Source: Lachnospiraceae bacterium (lineage in GTDB: Bacteria; Bacillota; Clostridia; Lachnospirales; Lachnospiraceae). From it: DNA of 14,197 bases. The stretch lies in the NCBI GenBank assembly GCA_900754855.1, contig CAAEEI010000099.1:1-14197 (forward strand), written 5' to 3'. A program made the translations under genes and the position numbers. Below are positions 6,432-13,720 of this stretch, piece by piece. Under the pieces are notes generated by a model that searched no databases, was not told the origin of the DNA, and saw nothing but the letters and a program-made list of their open reading frames with translations. How positions within the stretch are numbered: position 1 is the stretch's first letter; each line of letters starts with the position of its first letter.

Positions 6432-8525
6432 ATGAATGTATATGCAACCGAGAATATTAGGAACGTCGTTTTGCTGGGACACAGTGGATGTGGTAAAACA
6501 GCATTGATCGAATCCATGGCTTTTACAACCGGGATCATCAAACGGGTAAGAACGGTAGCTGAGGGTGGAACAGTTAGTGATTATGATAAAGAAGAGATCA
6601 AGAGAAAGTTCTCCATCCAGTCGTCAGTAATTCCTCTGGAAGTAGATGGTATTAAGGTTAACCTTCTGGATACCCCGGGTTTATTTGATTTTTCCGGTGA
6701 AGTTTATGAAGCGCTCAGTGTTGCGGACGCAGCCGTTATTGTCATCAATGGTAAGTCCGGCGTGGAAGTTGGTACAAGAAAGAGTTTTGATTTCTGTGCC
6801 AAAAAAGGTATTCCGGTTATCGTATATATCTCCTGTGTGGAGGATGAACACGTAGACGCATCGGCCATTATCGAAGAATTAAGAGAAAGTTATGGAAATA
6901 AAATCGTACCTTTCCATATGCCGATGAAGGAAGGAAATGAATTTAAAGGATTCATCAACGCAGTGAAAATGCTTGAGTGTCGTCTGCAGCCTAACGGAAG
7001 CTATCACGAAGTGGAAGTGGAAGAAGGCGTGAACGATGAACTGGATGATTTCCGTCAGCAGTTAATGGAAGGTGTTGCGGAGACCAGCGAAGAACTGATG
7101 GAGAAGTTCTTTGCAGAAGAACCGTTCACCGAAGAAGAGATTAAAACGGCGATTATCGGTTCCGTGGCAAAAAGAGAACTGATGCCGGTAATCTGTGGCG
7201 CATTGAATACTGATTACGGCGCAAATATTCTTCTGAATGACATGGTGAAATACTTCTCCTGTCCGGGTATGGTTACCGAACAGTTTACAGGGGTAAAAGT
7301 GAAAACCAACGAGGCAGTATCCGCATCCTATGATGTTACGCAGCCAGTCAGCGCCTATGTATTTAAGACCATCGCCGATCCGTTCGTAGGACGGTTCTCA
7401 CTGGTAAAAGTTACCGATGGTATTCTCAAAGCAGACAGTTCATTATATAATGGAAACAAAGATTCCGAAGAACGTATTGGCAAGCTGTATGTATTAAGAG
7501 GAAAAGAACAGTTGGAAGTAAACGCGCTCTATGCCGGAGATATTGGTGCGATTGCCAAACTTTCCGTAACCAAGACGGGCGATACTCTTTCTCCTAAGTC
7601 CAATCCGATCATCTTTGATCAGGCAGAGATGCCGGTGCCATACACCTTTATGCGTTATGTGGCTAAGACAAAGGGAGATGAAGATAAGATTTCCTCTGCT
7701 TTACGTAAGCTGATGGATGAAGACCTGACGTTGAAAGAAGTCAATGATAAAGCGAACCGTCAGATGCTCTTATATGGTCTGGGAGATCAGCATCTGGAAA
7801 TCGTGAAGAGTAAACTGGCGGAAAGATATAAAGTAGAAGTTGATCTGGTTAAACCAAAAGTTGCCTTTAAAGAAACGATCCGCGGCAATGTGGAAGTACG
7901 TGGCAAATATAAAAAACAGTCCGGTGGACATGGACAGTATGGTGATGTTCTCATGCAGTTTGAACCATCCGGAGATCTGGAAACACCGTACGTTTTCGAT
8001 GAGAAGATTTTCGGTGGAGCCGTTCCGAAAAACTACTTCCCGGCAGTGGAAAAGGGTATTGCAGAAAGCTGTCTGAAGGGGCCTCTGGCAGGTTATCCTG
8101 TAGTTGGTGTTAAAGCTACGCTGATTGACGGTTCTTATCATCCGGTTGACTCTTCGGAAATGGCCTTTAAGATGGCAGCGATCACAGCCTTTAAAAATGG
8201 TATCATGGATGCAAAACCAGTTCTTCTTGAACCAATCGTTAATCTGAAAGTGGACGTGTTGGATGCTAACACCGGTGATGTTATGGGCGATCTGAACAAA
8301 CGTCGCGGACGTATTCTGGGAATGAATCCTCTTCCGGGCGGAAGACAGCAGCTGGAAGCTGATATTCCTCTGGCCAGTCTGGTTGGTTATTCCACGGATC
8401 TGAGATCCATGACTGGTGGAAGCGGAGAATTTGCCTATGAATTTAGCCGTTATGAACAGATGCCTGCCGACGCACAGGAAAAGGTCTTAAAAGAAGCGGA
8501 AGCTGAAAAGGAGAACGAAAAATAA
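6432..8525 (+). CDS. EF-G-like translational GTPase paralogue with degenerate G motifs
   Basis: A 697-residue protein with the full EF-G domain order. The P-loop GHSGCGKT (16-23) is intact. G3 reads DTPGL (80-84), with Leu where canonical factors have the catalytic His of DTPGH. The guanine-specificity motif NKxD is replaced by SCVE (134-137), in IPVIVYISCVEDE. Switch I has Ser61 at the usual Thr. Domain II starts near QPVSAYVFKT. Domain IV retains KKQSGGHGQYG and the tip GSYHPVDSSEMAFK (His570), and domain V retains GDLNKRRGRI and LRSMTGG. It is therefore an EF-G2-type paralogue, probably still ribosome-shaped but with altered nucleotide handling. It does not resemble a TetM/TetO-type protein in these motifs. 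I set the start at 6432 because GGAGG (6419-6423) lies 8 bases upstream; a longer in-frame start at 6333 falls at the predicted transcription start. An HD-hydrolase gene follows 2 bp after its stop. Confidence 0.88.
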   Translation: MNVYATENIRNVVLLGHSGCGKTALIESMAFTTGIIKRVRTVAEGGTVSDYDKEEIKRKFSIQSSVIPLEVDGIKVNLLDTPGLFDFSGEVYEALSVADAAVIVINGKSGVEVGTRKSFDFCAKKGIPVIVYISCVEDEHVDASAIIEELRESYGNKIVPFHMPMKEGNEFKGFINAVKMLECRLQPNGSYHEVEVEEGVNDELDDFRQQLMEGVAETSEELMEKFFAEEPFTEEEIKTAIIGSVAKRELMPVICGALNTDYGANILLNDMVKYFSCPGMVTEQFTGVKVKTNEAVSASYDVTQPVSAYVFKTIADPFVGRFSLVKVTDGILKADSSLYNGNKDSEERIGKLYVLRGKEQLEVNALYAGDIGAIAKLSVTKTGDTLSPKSNPIIFDQAEMPVPYTFMRYVAKTKGDEDKISSALRKLMDEDLTLKEVNDKANRQMLLYGLGDQHLEIVKSKLAERYKVEVDLVKPKVAFKETIRGNVEVRGKYKKQSGGHGQYGDVLMQFEPSGDLETPYVFDEKIFGGAVPKNYFPAVEKGIAESCLKGPLAGYPVVGVKATLIDGSYHPVDSSEMAFKMAAITAFKNGIMDAKPVLLEPIVNLKVDVLDANTGDVMGDLNKRRGRILGMNPLPGGRQQLEADIPLASLVGYSTDLRSMTGGSGEFAYEFSRYEQMPADAQEKVLKEAEAEKENEK

Positions 8526-8527
8526 AT

Positions 8528-9082
8528 ATGATTAATAAGGCGATTGCATTTGCGACGAAGGCTCATGGCGGCCAGCGCAGAAAGGGAACGGATATACCTT
8601 TTATTTTACATCCCATGGAAGTGGGGATGATCGTTTCAAGAATGACGGATGACGCCGAAGTGATTGCGGCTGCAGTGCTGCATGATGTGGTGGAAGATTG
8701 TCAGTCCGTGTCCGTTGAACAAATTGCAGAAGAGTTTGGAGAACGGGTTGCCGGAATTGTCCGCATGGAAAGTGAGGATAAAAGTAAAACCTGGAAAGAA
8801 AGAAAAGGGGCTACGCTGAAATCTTTAAAAGAACAGACCATGTGGGAGGCAAAATTTGTTGCTCTGGGAGATAAATTATCGAATATCCGTTGTATTCACG
8901 GCGATTATATGCGGATAGGAGAAAAAATCTGGGAACGGTTTAATGTGAAAGATAAACAAATGCAGGGCTGGTATTACAGAGGACTTTGTGATGCTTTGTC
9001 AGATTTATCTGATCTGGAGGAATATCAGGAGTTTTCCCGTCTGGTTGCGGCAGTGTTTGATGGTGTGATTGCTGAAGAATAA
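8528..9082 (+). CDS. Small HD-domain protein, probable (p)ppGpp hydrolase (SAH/Mesh1-like)
   Basis: A 184-residue cytoplasmic HD-superfamily protein with the hydrolase half of RelA/SpoT and no synthetase. Visible motifs are AHGGQRRKGT (12-21), FILHP with H28, LHDVVED (51-57) giving the metal-binding H52-D53 and the E56-D57 pair typical of active alarmone hydrolases, and GDKLSNIR (114-121) with the last metal-ligand Asp115. Size and motif order fit small alarmone hydrolases, which remove the 3'-pyrophosphate of (p)ppGpp using Mn2+. Activity on another nucleotide is possible. The ATG is 2 bases after the stop of the EF-G-like gene, and its AAGGAG (8508-8513) lies inside that gene, so translation is probably coupled. 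A strong terminator follows immediately. Confidence 0.88.
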   Translation: MINKAIAFATKAHGGQRRKGTDIPFILHPMEVGMIVSRMTDDAEVIAAAVLHDVVEDCQSVSVEQIAEEFGERVAGIVRMESEDKSKTWKERKGATLKSLKEQTMWEAKFVALGDKLSNIRCIHGDYMRIGEKIWERFNVKDKQMQGWYYRGLCDALSDLSDLEEYQEFSRLVAAVFDGVIAEE

Positions 9083-9099
9083 TCAAAAAAGATATTTTG

Positions 9100-9142
9100 G
9101 GGTATGGCAAAAAGAGGTTTTGTTTTTGCCATACCCGTTTTT
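9100..9142 (+). terminator. Rho-independent terminator after the HD-hydrolase gene
   Basis: GGGTATGGCAAAAA (9100-9113) pairs perfectly over 14 bases with TTTTTGCCATACCC (9123-9136); the loop is 9 bases and the tail is GTTTTT. It ends the EF-G-like operon 18 bases after the stop codon. Confidence 0.92.
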
Positions 9143-9145
9143 ATT

Positions 9146-9270
9146 TGATTGAAAACTACGCCATTTTCGATCAGATAAAAACCCTCCGGGAGATGGGTAT
9201 TCGCACGGGAAGAAGACGTCGCTGATGCGACCGTGCTCGGCGCGAATGTTTTGTGGGCGAAGCGCTTCGT
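9146..9270. other. Structured non-coding stretch with serial stem-loops
   Basis: The gap between the HD-hydrolase stop and the ACT-domain gene is about 390 bases. Within it I see TGATTGAAAA (9146-9155) pairing with TTTTCGATCA (9164-9173) around an 8-base loop. Next is ACCC (9181-9184) with GGGT (9195-9198). Then GCACGG (9203-9208) pairs with CCGTGC (9231-9236) enclosing TCGC-TGAT-GCGA (9219-9230), with outer ATTC/GAAT also complementary. Finally there is the 12-base palindrome CGAAGCGCTTCG (9258-9269). The stretch is visibly more GC-rich than its flanks. It lies upstream of the promoter at 9355, so it is not a leader of the following genes. No convincing gene is visible in it: short open frames on both strands lack ribosome binding sites. 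It may be a dispersed intergenic repeat or a small RNA. From 9271 to 9354 I see nothing further. Confidence 0.5.
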
Positions 9271-9354
9271 GCAGGGGAAAAAGAAAACAGCACGTTAAAA
9301 GGGAGTTTTTGGCGCATAAGAAAAAAGAAGTTTTTTCAAAGGGAAAATTTATGG

Positions 9355-9383
9355 TTGCACATTGCCAAAGAATGTGATAGTAT
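9355..9383 (+). promoter_or_regulatory. Promoter of the ACT protein-hom-lysC unit
   Basis: TTGCAC (9355-9360), 17 bases, TAGTAT (9378-9383) preceded by TG one base away (9375-9376), making an extended -10. Transcription would start near 9390. This leaves a leader of about 83 bases containing no recognisable lysine riboswitch or T-box. Confidence 0.6.
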
Positions 9384-9395
9384 CTTTCCTGTGCA

Positions 9396-9411
9396 TACAA
9401 ATGTGTTTGTA
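9396..9411 (+). other. Small leader hairpin before the ACT-domain gene
   Basis: TACAAA (9396-9401), TGTG, TTTGTA (9406-9411) is a perfect 6-base stem near the predicted 5' end of the transcript. A T-run begins about 8 bases later, too far and after too weak a stem for a convincing attenuator. Confidence 0.35.
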
Positions 9412-9472
9412 CGGCGAACTTTTTTTGAATTGCATGAAAAAAAGGAAAGAACGATAAAAACGGGTGCTTATA

Positions 9473-9916
9473 ATGGAAAATTCATTCAAATTTTATATGG
9501 TAAAAAATAAAGCGCTTCCAGAAGTGTTGATGAAAGTTGCGGAAGTGAATAATATGTTAAGCGCCGGTAAAGCGAAAACGATACGGGAAGCCATTGATGC
9601 CGTGGGGATCAGTCGCAGTTCGTATTATAAATATAAGGATGACATCTTTCCCATTCATGAGAAGATTCAGGGGAAAACAATCACCTTTGTCATGGAGATG
9701 GATGACCGGCCGGGACTTTTATCGAATGTACTGAAGGTGGTTGCCGAGTGTAATGCTAATATTTTATCCATTCACCAGAGTATTCCGGTGAATCATATCG
9801 CTTTGATTACGTTAAGTGTTCTGGTTTTACCAACCACTGATGATGTAACCAAGCTGTTTGATCGCATAGAGAATGCCGACGGTATACATAATCTGAAGAT
9901 CGTGTCTGCCGAATGA
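9473..9916 (+). CDS. UPF0735 ACT-domain protein (PheB-like)
   Basis: A 147-residue protein with two parts. Residues 1-65 hold a helix-turn-helix-like segment (AIDAVGISRSSYYKYKDDIFP, roughly 40-60), and residues about 69-147 form an ACT domain (TFVMEMDDRPGLLSNVLKV) of the amino-acid-sensing kind. This matches the UPF0735/PheB family, often found beside hom or pheA in Bacillota. A role as an amino-acid-responsive regulator of the adjacent hom-lysC genes is inferred, not shown. The ATG at 9473 fits the family start (FKFYMVKNKALPEV follows directly). An in-frame GTG at 9464 is the only alternative because TAA at 9455 closes the frame. The ribosome binding site is poor: AAGGAAAG at 9441-9448 is 16 or more bases away. 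Weak initiation here contrasts with strong sites for hom and lysC. Confidence 0.87.
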   Translation: MENSFKFYMVKNKALPEVLMKVAEVNNMLSAGKAKTIREAIDAVGISRSSYYKYKDDIFPIHEKIQGKTITFVMEMDDRPGLLSNVLKVVAECNANILSIHQSIPVNHIALITLSVLVLPTTDDVTKLFDRIENADGIHNLKIVSAE

Positions 9917-9969
9917 AAAGGGTAAGAAATAGAGAAAAGAGAAAATAAGGAAAAATCAGGAGGACAGAC

Positions 9970-11181
9970 ATGATCAATGTAGCAGTTTTAGGATATGGAA
10001 CCATCGGTGCGGGTGTGGTAGAGGTTCTGCAGACCAATGTGGATAGCATTGAAAAAAAAGCAGGACAGAAGATTGTGGTAAAACACATTCTTGATTTAAG
10101 AGATTTTCCGGGAGATCCGAATCAGGATAAAGTGGTTCATGATTATAAAGTGATCGAAGAAGATGACGATGTGCAGATCGTTGTGGAATGCATGGGCGGA
10201 CTGGAACCGGCATATACCTTCGTGAAAAAAGCGCTGATGCAGGGAAGAAGCGTGGCTACGTCCAATAAGGAGCTGGTGGCTAAATATGGAGCGGAACTCA
10301 TTGCCATTGCCAGAGAAAAGAAGAGCAATTTCCTTTTTGAAGCCAGTGTGGGAGGAGGAATCCCGATCATTCGTCCGCTGACCCAGTGTCTGACTGCCGA
10401 TGTTATCGAGGAAATCAGCGGTATTTTAAATGGAACGACCAACTACATGCTGACGAAAATGGAAGAAGAAGGCATGGCTTTTGATGAAGTGCTGAAGGAA
10501 GCGCAGGAAAAAGGGTATGCGGAGCTTCATCCGGAAGCCGATATTGAGGGATATGACGCCTGCAGAAAGATTGCGATCCTGACTTCCCTGGCTTATGGAA
10601 AACAGCTGGATTTTGAGAAGATTCATACGGAAGGTATCACGAACATTACTGCGGAAGATTTCCGTTACGCACAAAAGATGGGAAAATGTATCAAGCTTCT
10701 TGGTAAGAGCTGGACAGATGAAGGAAAACTGTACGCCATGGTTTGTCCGATGCTCATTGCCCACGATCATCCGCTGGCCGGTGTCAGGGACGTATTCAAC
10801 GCGATTTTTGTTCATGGCAATATGGTAGACGATACGATGTTTTACGGAAGAGGCGCAGGAAAACTTCCGACAGCCAGCGCCGTAGCCGCCGACGTGGTGG
10901 ACTGTGTGAAACATATGGGTACGCATATCAAAATGATCTGGGATCAGGAAAAGCTGGAATTAAATGATTTTGGCGGTTTTGAGAGAAAATATTTTGTTCG
11001 TATGCCAAAAGAAGTGGACTGGGAAGCAATCGAGGAGGCTTTTGGTCCGGTAGAACGTGTGGAAGTGCAGGGAATAGAAGAAAAAGCATTTATAACGGCG
11101 ACCATGAAAGAAAATGATTATCATCAGGCGGCAAAAGCTTTTGATACGATTTACAACATGATCCGCGTAGACGTAGTATAG
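9970..11181 (+). CDS. hom: Homoserine dehydrogenase
   Basis: A 403-residue cytoplasmic enzyme reducing aspartate semialdehyde to homoserine with NAD(P)H, the branch step toward threonine and methionine. The N-terminal dinucleotide fold shows LGYGTIGAGV (7-16). TSNKELVA (97-104), GILNGTTNYML (151-161) and DIEGYDACRK (191-200) supply the usual substrate-binding and catalytic residues, with D196 and K200 the likely catalytic pair. GRGAGKLPTASAV (293-305) is also diagnostic. The last 65 or so residues (from about 339) resemble a shortened ACT domain without the usual DxPG motif; Bacillus subtilis Hom, at about 433 residues, has a fuller one. AGGAGG (9958-9963) is 6 bases from the ATG. It lies 53 bases after the ACT-domain gene and 33 bases before the candidate homoserine kinase, with no terminator at either junction. 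Confidence 0.96.
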   Translation: MINVAVLGYGTIGAGVVEVLQTNVDSIEKKAGQKIVVKHILDLRDFPGDPNQDKVVHDYKVIEEDDDVQIVVECMGGLEPAYTFVKKALMQGRSVATSNKELVAKYGAELIAIAREKKSNFLFEASVGGGIPIIRPLTQCLTADVIEEISGILNGTTNYMLTKMEEEGMAFDEVLKEAQEKGYAELHPEADIEGYDACRKIAILTSLAYGKQLDFEKIHTEGITNITAEDFRYAQKMGKCIKLLGKSWTDEGKLYAMVCPMLIAHDHPLAGVRDVFNAIFVHGNMVDDTMFYGRGAGKLPTASAVAADVVDCVKHMGTHIKMIWDQEKLELNDFGGFERKYFVRMPKEVDWEAIEEAFGPVERVEVQGIEEKAFITATMKENDYHQAAKAFDTIYNMIRVDVV

Positions 11182-11214
11182 ATACTGACATTTGTGAAAG
11201 GGGATACTTGAGTG

Positions 11215-12432
11215 ATGAAATATGTAATAGTACTTGGCGATGGAATGGCAGATTATCCGCTGGATGAGCTGAAGGGCAAAACACCGCTGGAATATGCAAA
11301 GACACCAATGATGGACAAACTGGCAGAAAAAGCGGAAATCGGCCAGGTACATACTATTCCTTCCGGGATGAAACCGGGCAGCGATACGGCAAATTTATCG
11401 GTGATCGGATATGAACCGAAAAAATATTATACCGGCCGTTCTCCATTGGAAGCCCTGAGCATCGGTGTTCCGATGAAAGATACGGATGTGGCCATTCGCT
11501 GCAATATCGTTACAGTATCTGACGAAGAAAAAGAATATAAGAAGAAAAAGATGATCGATCACAGCGCTGGAGAAATATCGACAGAAGACGCCGATATTCT
11601 GATCCAGGCGGTACAAAAAGAACTGGGAAATGAAATGTTCCATTTTTATACAGGGACAAGCTATCGTCATCTGCTGATCTGGGATAAAGGAGCAGTCACA
11701 GAGTTGACGCCGCCCCATGATATTTTAACCAAAACAATTGGAAATTACCTGCCGGAAGAAGATTTACTTGCGCAAATGATGGAAAAGAGTTATGATATTT
11801 TGAACGCTCATCCGATCAATGTTGCCAGAGAAAAGGCAGGTCTGCACAAAGCGAACTCTATCTGGTTCTGGGGAGCAGGAACAAAACCGGCTCTGTCTGC
11901 TTTTGAAGAGAAGACGGGGAAAAAGGGCGTGATGATTTCTGCCGTAGACCTGTTAAAAGGGATTGCTGTCGGTGCGGGACTGAAAAATATTATAGTGGAA
12001 GGCGCAGACGGAACGCTGGAGACGAATTACGAAGGGAAAGCGCAGGCGGCCGTGGACGCTCTTGTACAGGATGGCTATGATTTTGCCTATATTCATGTGG
12101 AAGCGCCGGATGAAATGGGACATCAGGGCAGTATGGAAAGAAAGATCAAAGCCATAGAATACCTGGATGAACGGGTGATTAAAAAGGTGAAAGAAGGCAT
12201 GGATGCTTCGGGAGAAGATTATCGTATTCTGGTACTTCCTGATCATCCTACCCCGATCGCTCTGCGTACGCATACCAGCGATCCGGTTCCGTTTTTGCTG
12301 TATGATAACAGAGCCAATGGAAGCCGGATGTGGCATTATAATGAACGGGAAGCAGCGGCTTCCGGATTGGTTATGCCATCGGGAGCTGCATTGATGGAAT
12401 ACTTTTTAGATGAAAATACCTTGTATAATTAG
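11215..12432 (+). CDS. ApgM-like alkaline-phosphatase-superfamily protein, probable homoserine kinase (ThrB2 type)
   Basis: A 405-residue protein of the archaeal cofactor-independent phosphoglycerate mutase group (COG3635). Metal-binding and nucleophile motifs are in place: D9 in VLGDGMADYP, S56 in KPGSDTANLS, HVEAPDEMGH (294-303) with D299 and H303, and PDHPTP with D343-H344. Within this group a subfamily found beside threonine genes in bacteria lacking ordinary thrB has been proposed to phosphorylate homoserine (TIGR02535, as I recall it). Sitting between hom and lysC, this protein fits that role; phosphoglycerate mutase is the alternative. AAAGGGG (11197-11203) precedes a GTG at 11212 and the ATG at 11215; spacing slightly favours GTG, but the family begins MKY, so I use ATG (one residue difference). 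The stop TAG overlaps the Shine-Dalgarno of lysC, implying coupled translation. Confidence 0.88.
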   Translation: MKYVIVLGDGMADYPLDELKGKTPLEYAKTPMMDKLAEKAEIGQVHTIPSGMKPGSDTANLSVIGYEPKKYYTGRSPLEALSIGVPMKDTDVAIRCNIVTVSDEEKEYKKKKMIDHSAGEISTEDADILIQAVQKELGNEMFHFYTGTSYRHLLIWDKGAVTELTPPHDILTKTIGNYLPEEDLLAQMMEKSYDILNAHPINVAREKAGLHKANSIWFWGAGTKPALSAFEEKTGKKGVMISAVDLLKGIAVGAGLKNIIVEGADGTLETNYEGKAQAAVDALVQDGYDFAYIHVEAPDEMGHQGSMERKIKAIEYLDERVIKKVKEGMDASGEDYRILVLPDHPTPIALRTHTSDPVPFLLYDNRANGSRMWHYNEREAAASGLVMPSGAALMEYFLDENTLYN

Positions 12433-12442
12433 GAGGAACAGT

Positions 12443-13651
12443 ATGTTAATCGTAAAGAAATTTGGAGGGACTTCTGTAGGCAATAAAGAAAGAATTTTCA
12501 ATGTTGCAAAAAGATGTATTGAAGATTACCGTAAAGGCCACGATGTTGTTGTCGTTCTGTCGGCTATGGGTAAATCTACAGATGAACTCATTGAGATGGC
12601 AAGAGAAATCAATCCATCACCATCCAAGCGGGAGATGGATATGCTTCTGACCACAGGCGAGCAGGTTTCCGTATCTATGATGGCGCTGGCTATGGGCTTC
12701 CTCGGTGTGCCGGCGGTTTCCCTGAATGCTTTTCAGGTGGCCATGCATACCACCCATCGCTATGGAAATGCCAGATTAAAAAGGATTGATACGGATCGCA
12801 TCCAAAATGAACTGGAACAGAGAAAAATCGTCATTGTAACCGGTTTTCAGGGTGTGGATAAATATGATAATCTGACCACGCTTGGCCGTGGAGGATCTGA
12901 CACGACAGCCGTAGCGCTGGCGGCAGCCTTACATGCCGATGCCTGTGAGATCTATACGGATGTGGACGGCGTCTATACTGCCGATCCACGGGTAGTAAAG
13001 GGCGCCCGTAAGATGGATGAGATTACTTACGATGAAATGCTGGAGTTATCGACTTTGGGAGCAGGTGTTCTTCATAACCGCTCTGTGGAGATGGCGAAAA
13101 AATATGGAGTACCGCTGGTTGTCAGATCAAGCTTGAATACAAACGAAGGAACAATCGTCAGGGAGGAAGTAAACATGGAAAAGATGCTTGTCAGTGGAGT
13201 GGCTGTTGATAAAAATGCAACAAGAATTGCTGTTATTGGATTAAAGGATGAACCGGGAATCGCATTCCATTTATTCAATGCACTGGCAAAATACAATATT
13301 AACGTAGACATTATTCTGCAGTCCATCGGACGTGACGGAACAAAAGATATTTCTTTTACCGTTGAAGAAGATATGGCTGATGAAGCGGTAGCAATCATTC
13401 AGAAAAATTTCCCGAAAAACAATTACAAAAAAATTGATGAGGAAAAAGACGTGGCCAAGATTTCCATCGTGGGCGCAGGAATGATGAGCAACCCGGGTGT
13501 TGCCGCATCCATGTTTGAAGCGCTTTATGACTGTGGAGTGAACATTAAGATGATCAGTACTTCCGAGATTCGCGTCACCGTGCTGATTGATGAGAAATAT
13601 GTAGACAGAGCAATGAATGCTGTTCATGATAAATTTTCACTGGCAGACTAA
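12443..13651 (+). CDS. lysC: Aspartate kinase
   Basis: A 402-residue monofunctional aspartokinase that phosphorylates aspartate, the first step of lysine, threonine and methionine synthesis. The catalytic domain (1 to about 240) begins KKFGGTSVG (5-13), with GRGGSDTTAVALAAAL and TDVDGVYTADPR in the nucleotide-binding region. Two ACT domains follow, the first with AVIGLKDEPGIAFHLFNAL and the second with SIVGAGMMSNPGVAASMF and STSEIRVTV, typical of lysine and/or threonine feedback control. The true start is 12443: AGGAGG (12431-12436) is 6 bases upstream and the family starts here; an earlier in-frame ATG at 12410 lies within the preceding gene. It is the last gene of the unit, 10 bases after the candidate homoserine kinase. 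An internal start at 13175 probably yields a second product. Confidence 0.96.
   Translation: MLIVKKFGGTSVGNKERIFNVAKRCIEDYRKGHDVVVVLSAMGKSTDELIEMAREINPSPSKREMDMLLTTGEQVSVSMMALAMGFLGVPAVSLNAFQVAMHTTHRYGNARLKRIDTDRIQNELEQRKIVIVTGFQGVDKYDNLTTLGRGGSDTTAVALAAALHADACEIYTDVDGVYTADPRVVKGARKMDEITYDEMLELSTLGAGVLHNRSVEMAKKYGVPLVVRSSLNTNEGTIVREEVNMEKMLVSGVAVDKNATRIAVIGLKDEPGIAFHLFNALAKYNINVDIILQSIGRDGTKDISFTVEEDMADEAVAIIQKNFPKNNYKKIDEEKDVAKISIVGAGMMSNPGVAASMFEALYDCGVNIKMISTSEIRVTVLIDEKYVDRAMNAVHDKFSLAD
13175..13651 (+). other. Internal in-frame start of lysC, probable aspartokinase beta subunit
   Basis: GGGAGGA (13161-13167) lies about 8 bases before an in-frame ATG at 13175 (codon 245), at the junction between the kinase domain and the ACT domains. 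Starting here gives 158 residues (MEKMLVSGVAVDK...) containing both ACT domains and no kinase domain. Bacillus subtilis aspartokinase II is known to be an alpha2-beta2 enzyme made from one gene by the same kind of in-phase internal start. The position and product size match closely. Expression of the product here is inferred. Confidence 0.7.
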
Positions 13652-13682
13652 GGAAGACGCCGACGAAATGAAACGGCAGATC

Positions 13683-13720
13683 AGGGATGAAGTTTCTTGC
13701 GGACTTCATCCCTTTATGTT
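13683..13720 (+). terminator. Terminator after lysC
   Basis: AGGGATGAAGT (13683-13693) pairs perfectly with ACTTCATCCCT (13703-13713) around a 9-base loop. The tail TTATGTT is a poor T-run, so some read-through into the dCMP deaminase gene is likely. Confidence 0.6.

Noticed and set aside
6432..8525. Ribosome-protection tetracycline resistance gene (TetM/TetO type)
   Set aside because: The overall EF-G-like layout is shared, but the G motifs and context (paired with an HD hydrolase, no mobile element nearby) point to a chromosomal EF-G2-type paralogue.
9083..9400. 105-codon minus-strand open frame in the hom upstream gap
   Set aside because: It runs through the terminator hairpin and has no ribosome binding site or recognisable motif; it is better explained as structured non-coding DNA.
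9384..9472. Lysine riboswitch or T-box leader for the hom-lysC unit
   Set aside because: The predicted leader is only about 83 bases and shows neither the T-box AGGGTGG-type motif nor the multi-helix lysine aptamer.
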